From NCBI GenBank assembly GCA_964552015.1, contig CAZKFR010000009.1:11473-75472 (forward strand): 64,000 bases of DNA, given 5' to 3'. The notes beneath the pieces are model-generated. The model saw nothing but the letters and a program-made list of their open reading frames with translations, searched no databases and had not been told where the DNA came from. The stretch is from Rhodocaloribacter sp964552015. GTDB lineage: Bacteria > Bacteroidota > Rhodothermia > Rhodothermales > ISCAR-4553. Positions 25,615 through 35,237 of this stretch are shown here, one piece after another. The number at the start of each line of letters is the position of its first letter. The stretch's first letter is position 1. The translations under genes and the position numbers were made by a program.

Positions 25615-26500
25615 GCTGAGAGGCCGCGCGGCCCTTCGCCTTGCCCTGCTGCTGGTGCTGCTGGTGCTTCCCGCGGGATCGTCCCGGGCGCGCCAGGCGG
25701 TGCCCACGCACGTCGTTCGTCCCGGCGACACCCTCTTTGGCATCGCCCGGCAACACGGCCTCGCGGTCGACGACCTGCGCCGGTGGAACGCCCTGACGGA
25801 CGACCGCATCCGCATCGGGCAGACCCTCCGGCTCGGCCCGCCGGGCGGCGAAGCCACCACGACGAAGCCCACCTCCCCGGCCCGGTACGTACCCCGACCC
25901 GGCGAGACCCTCTACGACGTGGCCGCCGCCTTTGGCATCCCCGTAGACACCCTCTTCGTGCTCAACGACAGCCTGCGGGCTCCACTCGGCCCGGACCGAC
26001 CGATCCGCCTGCCGGCCGGCCCTGCCTCGGTGTCGCACACGGTCCGCCCCGGCGACACCCTCTTCGGCATCGCCCGTCACTATGGCGTGACGGTGGACGC
26101 CATCAGGCAGGCCAACAGGCTCTCGGACGATCGCATCCGGGTGGGACAGGTGCTGCGCGTACCGGCACCCGGTGTGCTGGCACCGCCCCCCGAAGCGGTG
26201 CGCGATCCGCTCCTGGCCACGGGGCGCGTCGTCGTCTATCCGCCCACCTTCGCCGGGCGGCTCATGGCCAACGGCGAGCCGTACAACCCGGAGCGCTTCA
26301 CCGTAAGCCACCGCACCCTCCCCCTGGGCACGCTGGTACTGCTCATCGACCCGGCTTCGGGCCGGCGCACCTTTGCCGAGGTCACCGACCGCGGGCCGGT
26401 CCAGGACGAGGCCCTCATGGACGTCTCGGCCGCCGTTGCCCGTGTCCTTCACCTGACCGAGCATCCGGACGCCCCGATCGCATTGCACCGGGTGCACTGA
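25604..26500 (+). CDS. Secreted LysM / RlpA-like cell-wall protein
   Basis: The 298-residue product has a signal peptide to about residue 30. LysM repeats lie at 35-77, 94-136 and 144-186; the first and third are near-identical (VRPGDTLFGIAR) and the second is weaker (PRPGETLYDVA). They are followed by a RlpA-like double-psi beta-barrel at about 206-296 (FAGRLMANGEPYNPERFTVSHRTLPLGT, then TDRGP). LysM modules bind peptidoglycan; RlpA proteins in some bacteria cleave glycan strands without stem peptides. It probably works at the wall in the periplasm. A CAAX-type protease gene follows 12 bases later. Confidence 0.9.
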   Translation: MMPELRGRAALRLALLLVLLVLPAGSSRARQAVPTHVVRPGDTLFGIARQHGLAVDDLRRWNALTDDRIRIGQTLRLGPPGGEATTTKPTSPARYVPRPGETLYDVAAAFGIPVDTLFVLNDSLRAPLGPDRPIRLPAGPASVSHTVRPGDTLFGIARHYGVTVDAIRQANRLSDDRIRVGQVLRVPAPGVLAPPPEAVRDPLLATGRVVVYPPTFAGRLMANGEPYNPERFTVSHRTLPLGTLVLLIDPASGRRTFAEVTDRGPVQDEALMDVSAAVARVLHLTEHPDAPIALHRVH

Positions 26501-26512
26501 TCCCCTGCCACC

Positions 26513-27268
26513 GTGCCCCTTTCCCCGCCTCGACCGCCCGCACACGGATGGCGCGACTATCTGCGCCTGACCCGCACCGCCACCTACGGCTTCGTGAGTG
26601 CGCTGCCGCTGCTGGTGCTCTATGAGGTCATGATCTTCGTGGCGAACCGGGGCACGGTCTACCAGGTGCGGGTGGGTGCCGAGGTGTGGATCAAGCACCT
26701 GCTGGCCATGGTGGGGCTGACCGGGCTGGCCGCCCTGGGCGTGCTCGTCGTGGCCGGCGGGATCGTCGTCGTGCTGCTCGAGCGACGGCAGCACATCCCT
26801 CTACGGCCACGCTACCTGGCCGCCCTCATCGCCGAGAGCGGCGTCTATGCCATCCTCATCGCCTGGCTCGTCGCCCGGCTCGTCGGGCTGATCTTTTCCC
26901 TGGCGCCGGACGGATCGCTCCCGGACGCGCCGGGGACGTGGACCCTGCTCGCCCTCTCCATCGGCGCCGGCCTGTATGAGGAGCTGTTCTTCCGCGTCCT
27001 CCTGGTGGGCGGCCTGTTCCTCCTGTTCCGCCGCCTCGGGGGACGCCCCGTACCGGCCTATGCCGGCGCCGCGCTCCTCGGCGCCCTCGTCTTCAGCGCC
27101 GTCCACTACGTCGGCCCGCTCGGCGACCCCTTCACCCTGGCCTCGTTCACCTTCCGCTTCCTCTTCGGCCTGGCCCTCAACGCCGTCTTCCTCCTCCGGG
27201 GCTTCGGGGTCGCCGCCTGGACGCATGCCCTCTACGACGTCCTGGTGGTTGCCGTCTTCGCGGGCTGA
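26513..27268 (+). CDS. CPBP-family intramembrane metalloprotease (CAAX protease-like)
   Basis: The 251-residue protein has about seven membrane segments and the CPBP/Rce1-like motifs: EE at 156-157 with FFR (Arg161), His198 in FSAVHY and His238 in WTHALYD. Members may cleave membrane or prenylated proteins; bacterial substrates are mostly unknown. The start is GTG at 26513, 12 bases after the LysM gene, so it belongs to the same operon. Confidence 0.88.
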   Translation: MPLSPPRPPAHGWRDYLRLTRTATYGFVSALPLLVLYEVMIFVANRGTVYQVRVGAEVWIKHLLAMVGLTGLAALGVLVVAGGIVVVLLERRQHIPLRPRYLAALIAESGVYAILIAWLVARLVGLIFSLAPDGSLPDAPGTWTLLALSIGAGLYEELFFRVLLVGGLFLLFRRLGGRPVPAYAGAALLGALVFSAVHYVGPLGDPFTLASFTFRFLFGLALNAVFLLRGFGVAAWTHALYDVLVVAVFAG

Positions 27269-27383
27269 GGCCGGCCCTGCCATCCTGACAAGCCCGAGCC
27301 CGTGGCACGAATGTGGCAGGGACACGGCGGAACCCGCATGCGTTAAACACCTCCACAGCAACCAACCCGACTGGTCATAGACG

Positions 27384-28226
27384 ATGTTCTCGAACGGAAT
27401 CCGTACGGCCGCCCTGATGGCGGTCCTCATCGTGCTCTTTGCCCTGATCGGCCGCCAGCTCGGCGGCGAGGCCGGCATGTTGATGGCGTTCGGCGTGGCC
27501 GTCGCCATGAACTTTGCCAGCTACTGGTTCAGCGACAAGATCGTCCTGCGGATGTACGGCGCGCGCGAGGTGACGCCGCAGGAAGCGCCCGCGTTGTACG
27601 AGATGGTGGACCGGCTGCGGCAGAAGGCGGGGCTGCCCATGCCGAAGGTGTATGTCATCCCGTCGGATCAGCCGAACGCGTTTGCCACGGGCCGGAACCC
27701 GTCCCACGCGGCCATGGCGGTCACGAACGGCATCGTGCGGCTGCTCTCGCGCGAGGAACTCGAAGGGGTGATTGCGCACGAGCTGGCGCACATCAAGAAC
27801 CGTGACATCCTGACGGCCTCGGTGGCCGCCACGCTGGCCGCCGCCATCACCCTGCTGGCCCGTTTCGGCCTCTTCTTCGGAGGCGGCCGCGACCGCGACA
27901 ACGTGGTCGGTACCCTCCTGATGCTCTTCCTGGCCCCCCTGGCCGCCGTGCTCATCCAGATGGCGATCTCGCGCTCCCGGGAGTACGCAGCCGACCGCGA
28001 CGGCGCCCGCATCTGCGGCAAGCCCCGGGCCCTGGCCAGCGCCCTCAACCGCCTCCAGCACGGCGCCGAACAGCTGCCCATGGACGCCAACCCGGCCACG
28101 GCCCACCTCTTCATCGTCAACCCCTTCGCCGGGGCCATGAGCGGGCTGCGCAACCTCTTCTCCACCCACCCGCCGACGGAAGAACGCATCCGCCGCCTGC
28201 TGGAGATGGAACGCACCGGCGCCTGA
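27384..28226 (+). CDS. htpX: Zinc metalloprotease HtpX
   Basis: HtpX is an inner-membrane M48 protease that degrades damaged membrane proteins together with FtsH. The 280-residue product has two N-terminal membrane helices (MFSNGIRTAALMAVLIVLFALIG onwards), HELAH at 132-136 as zinc site, two more helices, and Glu200 in SREYAAD as third ligand. LFSTHPPTEERI near the end is typical. The preceding gene is another membrane protease, which suggests shared envelope quality-control duties. A strong terminator follows. Confidence 0.96.
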   Translation: MFSNGIRTAALMAVLIVLFALIGRQLGGEAGMLMAFGVAVAMNFASYWFSDKIVLRMYGAREVTPQEAPALYEMVDRLRQKAGLPMPKVYVIPSDQPNAFATGRNPSHAAMAVTNGIVRLLSREELEGVIAHELAHIKNRDILTASVAATLAAAITLLARFGLFFGGGRDRDNVVGTLLMLFLAPLAAVLIQMAISRSREYAADRDGARICGKPRALASALNRLQHGAEQLPMDANPATAHLFIVNPFAGAMSGLRNLFSTHPPTEERIRRLLEMERTGA

Positions 28227-28251
28227 CCCCGATCCACGCGACCTTACCCAC

Positions 28252-28284
28252 GGCGTGGGGCTTCCGGGCCTCACGCCTTTTTTT
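28252..28284 (+). terminator. Intrinsic terminator after htpX
   Basis: GGCGTG at 28252-28257 pairs with CACGCC at 28272-28277 with further inner pairing, followed by seven T at 28278-28284. Confidence 0.8.
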
Positions 28285-28452
28285 GTCGTCCGGAAAGGCA
28301 GGCCCGCACCGCTTAAGCCTTCGAAAGCTCCGGCCGATGTTATTCCCCTGATGGCCATGCAGAAAGCGCCCGGCGCCGACCTTCACCGTAGCCCCCTCTT
28401 CCGACCGGGCACCTGATCCGGTACCCTGCTACGTACGCACACCGTCCCGTTC

Positions 28453-31400
28453 ATGGAACGAAACAGGCATGCTCCCATGAGACCACGGTTACTCCTTCTC
28501 CTTTCGATTTTTCTGGGTTTCGTGCCCCTTGTCCAGGCTCAGCCCACCCCGGTTGCCGTGACGGCCACCGAGCCGGCCGACGGCACCACCGGCGTGCCGC
28601 TGACCACCGTCGTCTCGTTCACCCTCGACCATCCCGTCGATGCCGAGGCCTTCTGGGATCTGGTCGAAGTGCACCCCGCCGACTCCATCGAGGTCGACGT
28701 GGAGAGCATCGTGGTCAGCGACGACGGCCTGACGATCTCGTTCGAGGTAACCCATCGGCCCCAGACCGACTACCTGTGGATCTTCTTTGGACGGGGCTAC
28801 TATGACGAAGCCGCCGGCTCGCCGTACGCCGTCGAACCGTTCGTCCTGCGCTACACCACGGCCGATGCCTTCGGCACCTACACGATCTCCGGGACGGTTT
28901 CGTATGAAGCGGCGACCGGCAAGACCACGACGATCCGGCCACCGCTCTTCCATGAGAGCCGCTTGTTCGGACAGACCAAACGGCCGGAAAGCCCCCTGAC
29001 CCGGGAGGCCCTCGAGCGTCTCGGCGCCACCTTCCAGGCCGCGGGTAAGGCAGGCGTCCTGCCGGTTCCCGGACCCGAAGGAACCGTGGTCGTGCTCTCC
29101 ACCTGTAACCTCTTCGCGTGCGAAGAAGCCGGCGACGACGGCTTTCCGTTCGTAGCGGCCACGGTGGTGACCGATCCCTCCGGTGCCTACAGCATCCCTC
29201 GTGTCCGTGAAGGCGCGTACTACGTGTTTGCCGCCCGTTTCGGCGCCCACGAGCCGCTGGGTACCGACGAGGGGGGAATGCCCGACTACCTGGGCTTCTA
29301 TGACGCCGACGGCGACGGCACCCCGGATGCCATCGAGGTCATGGCCGACCTGGACGGCGTGGACATCGCCCTGTTCGACATCATGGCCCTGGCCACGACG
29401 GCGGGCCCGGCCTACGAAAAAGCCGCTGCAAAGGCCTTTGAAATCGCCGAAGACCAGATGCTCATCGGCGTGCAGAGTGGCCCCCTCACCCCCGAGGGGG
29501 GCACGGTCGAAGGATGGGTCTTCGTGTTCTATTCGCCGTCGACGGCGCAGATCACCGTCGTAGCGGTCGGCCCCTTCCAGACGTGGGTGGAGACGGAATC
29601 CATCGAACCGCTTGACTTCGTGGCCGCCCTGCCGGTGCCCTTCGCCGACAGCGACGCGGCCGTAGCGACCGCGATGCTCCACGGTGGGGAGGCCTTCCTG
29701 GCCGAGCATCCCCATGCCCTCATCGCCGCGACGGCCGGCGACCCCGCCTTCTTCGCGAGCCTGTTTGGCATCCAGGTGCCGGCCCTGAACCATCCCTACT
29801 GGTTCGTCACGTTCGTCGGATTCGACGTGAATGCGGAGGGCCTCGTCCAGCCCACGTTCTGGGTCGCCATCCTGGACTTCGAAACCGGCGCCTTCGCCGG
29901 CAGCTTCTCGCCCGTGAGCCGGACGCGGGGGCTCATGCTCCAGACCGCCGCCCAAGCGTATGTCGACGACCTGGGCCTGGCACAGGACTTCGCCTGGATC
30001 GGGCTGAGCACCCCGGCCCTCGATCCCGAAGGCTATGCCATCCCGTGGACGTACACGTTCCACTCGCCCTCGACGGGCACCACGGTCAAGGTGATCTACA
30101 TCGGTCCCAGCTTCGTCGTGCACGAGGTCATCGAGAACGACCAGGAGCTGGACGGCACGCCGGAGCTTCCGCACGATGTGCTCAACACGAACGAAGCCCT
30201 GCAGATCGCGCTGGAAGCGGGTGGAGCCGCTTTCCTGGAGACCTACCCGAACAGCCACATCGTTCTCGACGGCGGGTATCCTCCGTCCGCGGAAACGGGT
30301 GTCGCCCAGGAGCCCGTCTATACCATCATCTTCAACCACGTGCCGGAGGACGCGAGCGACGCCGCCGGCAAGGTGGCGTCCTTCGCCTCCCTGATCGTCG
30401 TCGCACACATGGTCACCGGCGAAGTGATCTTCCGCCACGCCGAGGGCTTCGACCTGCCCGTCGACGACGCCGTCGCGACGCTGGTCGCGAGCGAGCCTGC
30501 CCACGGCGCCGTGGCCGTGCCGGGCGAGGCGACCGTCCGCTTCACCTTCGATCAGCCCGTCGACCCGTACGTGGTGGCAGACCTCCTGGAAGTCCATCCG
30601 GAGGGAGCCCTGACCTTCCAGCACGAAGCGCCGTACCTGAGCGACGACGGCCGCTCGGTCCTCTTCGACGTGACGCACCAGCCGGAGACGGACTACGTCT
30701 GGGTCAACTGGGGCGGCCACCGGACCACCGACGGGCAGGTCTGGACGGTACCGCCGTTCGTGGTGCAGTACACGACCGCCGCCGAAGCCGGCCCGCATAC
30801 GGTCAGCGGGAGTGTGGCGTACGCCGAGACCGCCGGCAAGACCTCCCTCCGGATGCACGGCGAAGTGGCCGGCCTGCGCGATCTTCTCACGGCCCGGGCC
30901 GAAGGCCTCGTCGCGTCGTCGGCCTCGCACCCGGAGGGCGCCGTGGCGAAGGCCGGCACCCTCCCGAACGACCCGACGCATACCGTCGTGGTCCTGCTCT
31001 CGTGCGATCCCCTCACCGAGGGCCACTGCGGCGAAGACGCCGCCCGGGTGCTCGGCGGCACAGTCGTGACGGATGCCTCGGGACACTACACCATCGAGCA
31101 CGTACGTGACGGCACCTACTGGCCCTTCGCCGTCCGGTTCTTCCAGCCCGACCTCCCCGAAGACGTGGGACCGGCCTACCTCGGCTTCTACGACGCCGAC
31201 GGCGACGGCGCCCCGGACCCCGTGACGGTCTCCGGCGGGAGCATCGAGGGGCTGAGCCTGACCCTGTATGACCTCTTCACCCTGCTGGCCATCCCCTCGG
31301 ATGAGGCCGAAGGGCGGGCCTGGACGAAAGCGGCCGAATACGCCGGCGATCAGGAGCTGCTGGGCGTGCTCGGCTTCCCGCAGGTCCATGGCCGGGCGCT

Positions 31401-32673
31401 GGTCTGGTACTTTGCCTTCCGTTCGGCCTCGACCAGCACCCTGACGGTCGTAGAAGTCGGGCCGTTCGAAGATGCTTCGGAGACGTATCCGCTCGATCCG
31501 AACGGTCCCGTCTTCGCCATGGCCACGCTCCCCGAGGGCTATGCCGCCAGCGAAACGGTCATGGCGGCGGCGATGGCCGAGGGCGGGGCCGAGTTCATGG
31601 CCACGCACGAGGAGGCGTTCATCATTGCCACGGCCGGCCGCATCTTCCAGCCGCACGACCTGCCCGTGAGTCCCGAGGCATTGCACCGGCCGCACTGGAT
31701 CGTCCTCTTCGCCGGCCAGCCCATCGGCCAGCCGCATGATGACGAGCCGGACTACCTCATCGTGGTCCTCGACATGGAAGGCCAGGTCGTCGGGCGCGTC
31801 ACGCGGGAGGACGTAGCCAGCTTCCAGCAGCGCCGTGAACGGGCGCACCAGATCCTGGCCGACCTCCGCCTGGACAACCTGATGCTCGTCGGCATGATCT
31901 CGCCGCAGATCTCGGCGGACGGGCTCTCGGGGGCCTGGCAACTCGCCTTCTACGCCGAGGACCGGGACCTGCTCGTCTTCGTCACCCTCTTGGGCACCGA
32001 CGTGGTGGACGTCGAGGTCATCGAGCAGGCCGGGCTGACGGACGTGCAGCCGCTGCCCCAGAACCTGATCGACAGCCCGCAGGCGCTCGCGGCCGCCCTC
32101 GAAGCCGGAGGACACGCCTTCCTCGAACGCCACCCCGACGCCAAGATCCGGTTCGTCGCCGGGTACTTCCTCCACGGGGATGTCCTCGGCTTCGCCCCGC
32201 ACCGGGTCATCGCCATCATCATCTCGGATGAAAGCGAGGAGGGTGATCCGTTCGATCTCGGCGGCGCCGACGTGGCCTCGGCCGGCAAGACGTCGCAGGC
32301 GGAGCGCTTCACGGCGGTGCTCGACCCCGAGACGGGCGCGGTCCTGGCCACCGAATCCACCGACACCGCCGTGACGGTGGAGGACGACCCGGCCATGCCG
32401 TTACCCGACGACTTCGTGGTGGAGCAGAGCTACCCGAACCCGGCCGCCTCCCGGACGACGATCCCGTTCGAACTGCCCGAGAGCGCCAGCGTCGAGATCC
32501 GGCTTTTCGACCTGCAGGGCCGCCAGATGATGACGCTGACCCGGGGACACTTCGAGGCCGGCCGGCACGAGATCGGGCTGGACGTGAGTACCCTTCCGAG
32601 CGGTGCCTACTTCTACGAAGTTCGCACCGGCAACGGCCAACGTCAGACCCGGATGCTCATGGTGCTCCACTGA
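28453..32673 (+). CDS. Very large secreted protein with duplicated halves and a type IX sorting domain
   Basis: The 1406-residue product has a signal peptide (to about residue 30). It has two Big_5-like Ig domains at about 35-135 and 674-780 (TATEPADGTTGVPLTTVVSF versus VASEPAHGAVAVPGEATVRF). Each is followed by a carboxypeptidase-regulatory-like segment with YLGFYDADGDG near 277 and 906, so the two halves are an internal duplication. The last 85-90 residues (from SYPNPAASRTTIPFELPE near 1320 to GRQMMTL and the terminal TRMLMVLH) are a type A sorting domain of the type IX secretion system. It is probably secreted to or anchored on the cell surface. The ligand is unknown. Confidence 0.88.
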   Translation: MERNRHAPMRPRLLLLLSIFLGFVPLVQAQPTPVAVTATEPADGTTGVPLTTVVSFTLDHPVDAEAFWDLVEVHPADSIEVDVESIVVSDDGLTISFEVTHRPQTDYLWIFFGRGYYDEAAGSPYAVEPFVLRYTTADAFGTYTISGTVSYEAATGKTTTIRPPLFHESRLFGQTKRPESPLTREALERLGATFQAAGKAGVLPVPGPEGTVVVLSTCNLFACEEAGDDGFPFVAATVVTDPSGAYSIPRVREGAYYVFAARFGAHEPLGTDEGGMPDYLGFYDADGDGTPDAIEVMADLDGVDIALFDIMALATTAGPAYEKAAAKAFEIAEDQMLIGVQSGPLTPEGGTVEGWVFVFYSPSTAQITVVAVGPFQTWVETESIEPLDFVAALPVPFADSDAAVATAMLHGGEAFLAEHPHALIAATAGDPAFFASLFGIQVPALNHPYWFVTFVGFDVNAEGLVQPTFWVAILDFETGAFAGSFSPVSRTRGLMLQTAAQAYVDDLGLAQDFAWIGLSTPALDPEGYAIPWTYTFHSPSTGTTVKVIYIGPSFVVHEVIENDQELDGTPELPHDVLNTNEALQIALEAGGAAFLETYPNSHIVLDGGYPPSAETGVAQEPVYTIIFNHVPEDASDAAGKVASFASLIVVAHMVTGEVIFRHAEGFDLPVDDAVATLVASEPAHGAVAVPGEATVRFTFDQPVDPYVVADLLEVHPEGALTFQHEAPYLSDDGRSVLFDVTHQPETDYVWVNWGGHRTTDGQVWTVPPFVVQYTTAAEAGPHTVSGSVAYAETAGKTSLRMHGEVAGLRDLLTARAEGLVASSASHPEGAVAKAGTLPNDPTHTVVVLLSCDPLTEGHCGEDAARVLGGTVVTDASGHYTIEHVRDGTYWPFAVRFFQPDLPEDVGPAYLGFYDADGDGAPDPVTVSGGSIEGLSLTLYDLFTLLAIPSDEAEGRAWTKAAEYAGDQELLGVLGFPQVHGRALVWYFAFRSASTSTLTVVEVGPFEDASETYPLDPNGPVFAMATLPEGYAASETVMAAAMAEGGAEFMATHEEAFIIATAGRIFQPHDLPVSPEALHRPHWIVLFAGQPIGQPHDDEPDYLIVVLDMEGQVVGRVTREDVASFQQRRERAHQILADLRLDNLMLVGMISPQISADGLSGAWQLAFYAEDRDLLVFVTLLGTDVVDVEVIEQAGLTDVQPLPQNLIDSPQALAAALEAGGHAFLERHPDAKIRFVAGYFLHGDVLGFAPHRVIAIIISDESEEGDPFDLGGADVASAGKTSQAERFTAVLDPETGAVLATESTDTAVTVEDDPAMPLPDDFVVEQSYPNPAASRTTIPFELPESASVEIRLFDLQGRQMMTLTRGHFEAGRHEIGLDVSTLPSGAYFYEVRTGNGQRQTRMLMVLH

Positions 32674-32692
32674 TCCCGGCCTGCTGTCGGTT

Positions 32693-32735
32693 GGCAGGGT
32701 CTGCTCCGGTGCAAACGGAGCAGACCCTGCCCTTT
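32693..32735 (+). terminator. Strong hairpin terminator after the type IX cargo gene
   Basis: GGCAGGGTCTGCTCCG at 32693-32708 pairs perfectly with its complement at 32716-32731 around a seven-base loop. The 16-pair stem is followed by CTTTATAT, a weak T tract. Confidence 0.75.
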
Positions 32736-32857
32736 ATATGGGCATCCTTCCCATTTTCGAAGGTGCCTTTCCCAACGTCACCACCGTGGACGTCCGATAG
32801 GGCGGATGCGGGCATGCCCCGTCCCCGATTCATTCGTTCTCGCAAGGGTTCTCCTTC

Positions 32858-33316
32858 ATGGCTGTCTGGCACCTCATCGAGACGGACCGGCCCGACCGCA
32901 CCGCACGGGCCGGCTTCACCGTCGTGGACGCCGCCCGGCGATGCACCGGCACGGTGAACGGATGGATCGTCGGCCCGAACGGGGCGATCGCGTTTCTGCG
33001 GGTGATGATGCCCGGCGTGACAGGCTCCGGACACCTCCTCCTGCCGGTGGGCCTCATCGACCGGATCGACGACACGCGGTCCTGCCTCTACCTGCGCCCC
33101 GGTGCAACCCGGCACCTGCATCCAGCCTGCCACGTGTCCGGTAGCCCCCTTCCTCCTCCTGACCGGCTCGCCGCACTCGAGGCCCGTTACCCGCCCCTCC
33201 CCCCGGCCCTGGCCAGGCGGCTTTCAGCGCTGACCCGGCTCCGTGGTTCGCGTCCTCCCTGGCGCCGCCTCGAGCACTACCCGGCTCCGGCCTGGTGTCC
33301 CCTGAGCGTGCTCTGA
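32858..33316 (+). CDS. Hypothetical protein, about 152 residues
   Basis: I do not recognise it. The N-terminal 75 residues (VWHLIETDRPDRTARAGFTVVDAARRCTGTVNGWIVG) are beta-rich with glycines and could be a PRC-barrel-like fold. The C-terminal half is Pro/Arg-rich and low in complexity. No signal peptide. The antisense strand has a similar long frame, a high-GC effect, so the call rests on the more protein-like first half. Confidence 0.5.
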   Translation: MAVWHLIETDRPDRTARAGFTVVDAARRCTGTVNGWIVGPNGAIAFLRVMMPGVTGSGHLLLPVGLIDRIDDTRSCLYLRPGATRHLHPACHVSGSPLPPPDRLAALEARYPPLPPALARRLSALTRLRGSRPPWRRLEHYPAPAWCPLSVL

Positions 33317-33384
33317 TCCCCCCGGTATCCCGCCCGGCGATCGCCGGCTTCCTCACGACGATCCTCGCCGGCCCCCGTGCCGCT

Positions 33385-33506
33385 CGCCTGTAACCCTCCG
33401 CCGCCCCCGTGCGTACGTTGCCGGTGTCCGACACCCCCGATTTCTGCCCCGTCGCGCCTGTAACCCTCCGCCGCCCTCGTGCGTACGTTGTCGGTGTCCG
33501 ACGCCC
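33385..33506 (+). repeat. Two 52-bp direct repeats with a 70-bp period
   Basis: The segment from CGCCTGTAACCCTCCGCCGC onward at 33385-33436 recurs at 33455-33506 with three single-base differences (at 33407/33477, 33421/33491 and 33433/33503). Each copy contains GTGCGTACGTTG, whose TACGTTG resembles the TAnnTTTG promoter box. The second copy ends 33 bases before the start of the Omp85-like gene. Confidence 0.85.
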
Positions 33507-33539
33507 CCTTCCCTGACGTCATCTCAACCGTCGTCTGCC

Positions 33540-35222
33540 ATGCTTCACGATCTTCGTCGCGCGTTGCTCGTCACCCTGCTCACCCTGTCCGGTTTCGTCC
33601 CGGTGCGCGCGCAGGAAACCCCGGCCGTCACCAGCCGCTACGAGGACGAGCGCGCGCGGGTGGTCTCCACCCTCGAAACCCTCCTCGCCGACCTGGACGA
33701 ACTGGCTTCCGACCCGGCCCTGGGCGACCTGGCCCCCCGGTTGCGGACCCTGCGCCACCGCCTCACCGAGGCCACCGTGCCGCTCGGTGCGGAGGCCGGC
33801 CCCGCCTCCCCCGGTCAGGGCGACGACCTGCGTCGGCTCGAGCGGCTGCTCGCCGAGGTCCATGAGCAGTTCCACGACCTCCGTATCGACCTGGAGGACC
33901 GGGAGGAGTTTGCCCGGGCCGACCGGCTTCTCCCCCTCGAGCGCCGTCTGCGCGAGGCGCTCATCACCGTGCGCCGCCTGCTACCCCCACCGGAAGACGT
34001 CGCCGAGCACGAGGCCCCGGAGGCCGACGAGCGCGACCACCCGGCCTGGCACGAACGGAGGCGACGGCCTACCGCCTTTCGTCATCGCTACGACCGCGAG
34101 CGGCGGGCGGCCGCCTTCCTCGTCGGGGAGGTATGGAACCAGTGGCCCATCCCCACCACCGGCCTCTACCGCCCCATCACCCCGCTGCGCTACAACCGCG
34201 TCGAGGGCCTCGTCCTCGGCATCGGCCAGGGGCCGCTCGCGTGGGACAGCTACCGCCGTGCCCGCCTCTACGGGCAGGTGGGCTATGCGTTCGGGCTCGA
34301 GCGCATCCGCTATGAAGCCGGCCTCGAGATGCGCCTGGGCCCCCGCTACGGCCGCCAGGACTTCGACCTCAAGCTCGGCGGAGCCTACCGGCGTCAGACA
34401 GCCACGAACGACCTCTGGAAAACCGACTGGGTCGAAAACAGCCTGGCCGCGTTCTTCTTCGCCAACGACTTCTTCGACTACTACGAGACGGAGGGCTGGA
34501 GCGTCTACGGGCTGGCCCACGTGACGCCCTACCTGCAACTCGGCGCGGGCTTCCGGAGCGAGGAGCACCGCACGCTGGCACGCACCACGACGTGGGCCCT
34601 CTTCGGCAGCAACGGCCTCGACCGCCCGAACCGCCCCGCCCGTGAGGGGCGGATGCATACGCTCGTGCTCACGCTCGAGGGCGGCCGCATCCGCGACGTG
34701 GGCGACCACCCGCGCGGCGCCGGCTTCCGCCTCGAGGCCGAACTCGGCGACGGCCTCGGCGGCGACTTCGCCTTCAACCGGTATACGGGCGACCTGCGGC
34801 TCTACCTGCTCCCCACGCCCGAACTGGGCCTCAACCTGCGCCTGCTCGGCGGGCTGACCACGGGCGAGGCACCGCCCCAGAAAGCCTTCACGCTCGGTGG
34901 CGTCGGCTCCGTTCGGGCCTACCCGCAGAACCTGTTTGCCGGCACCCGCGCCCTGCTCGCCAACCTCGAACTGGCCTTCTACGAAGGCTCCCCGCTCGAC
35001 GACCTCGTCTGGGACGATCTCCACGTCTTCGGCCTCTTCGACGCCGGCTGGGTCAACCGCACCGGCACCGACCGCTTCGACCTGGACGACGTGATCCCCG
35101 CCGCCGGCTTTGGCCTCGGCCTCGACGATCGGCGGGTGCGCCTGGAGCTCGTCTGGCCCCTGCGCGACCTGGGCACCGGCACCGATCCCACGCTCTGGCT
35201 CCGCATCGCCCCGGCCTTCTGA
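33540..35222 (+). CDS. Omp85-family outer-membrane barrel with coiled-coil N-terminus
   Basis: The 560-residue product has a signal peptide (to about residue 25). Residues 30-150 are charged and helical (STLETLLADLDELASD, RRLERLLAEVHEQFHDLRIDLEDREE), probably coiled coil. Residues 185-560 form a beta-barrel ending IAPAF. The loop motif GGVGSVRAYPQN near residue 453 matches the conserved VRG[FY] lid of BamA/Omp85 proteins. No POTRA domain is seen, unlike BamA. It sits behind a duplicated 70-bp-period element. Substrate unknown; it could be a surface-antigen D15-like porin or exporter. Confidence 0.8.
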   Translation: MLHDLRRALLVTLLTLSGFVPVRAQETPAVTSRYEDERARVVSTLETLLADLDELASDPALGDLAPRLRTLRHRLTEATVPLGAEAGPASPGQGDDLRRLERLLAEVHEQFHDLRIDLEDREEFARADRLLPLERRLREALITVRRLLPPPEDVAEHEAPEADERDHPAWHERRRRPTAFRHRYDRERRAAAFLVGEVWNQWPIPTTGLYRPITPLRYNRVEGLVLGIGQGPLAWDSYRRARLYGQVGYAFGLERIRYEAGLEMRLGPRYGRQDFDLKLGGAYRRQTATNDLWKTDWVENSLAAFFFANDFFDYYETEGWSVYGLAHVTPYLQLGAGFRSEEHRTLARTTTWALFGSNGLDRPNRPAREGRMHTLVLTLEGGRIRDVGDHPRGAGFRLEAELGDGLGGDFAFNRYTGDLRLYLLPTPELGLNLRLLGGLTTGEAPPQKAFTLGGVGSVRAYPQNLFAGTRALLANLELAFYEGSPLDDLVWDDLHVFGLFDAGWVNRTGTDRFDLDDVIPAAGFGLGLDDRRVRLELVWPLRDLGTGTDPTLWLRIAPAF

Positions 35223-35237
35223 CCACGGCTTCCGGAC

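Noticed and set aside
25604..26500. Phage endolysin or prophage origin for the LysM protein
   Set aside because: No phage genes nearby; a signal peptide and RlpA-like domain fit a host cell-wall protein.
28489..32202. Open frame of more than 1200 codons on the minus strand opposite the type IX cargo gene
   Set aside because: It mirrors the codon periodicity of the real gene in GC-rich DNA and has no family motifs; the plus-strand product has a signal peptide and sorting domain.
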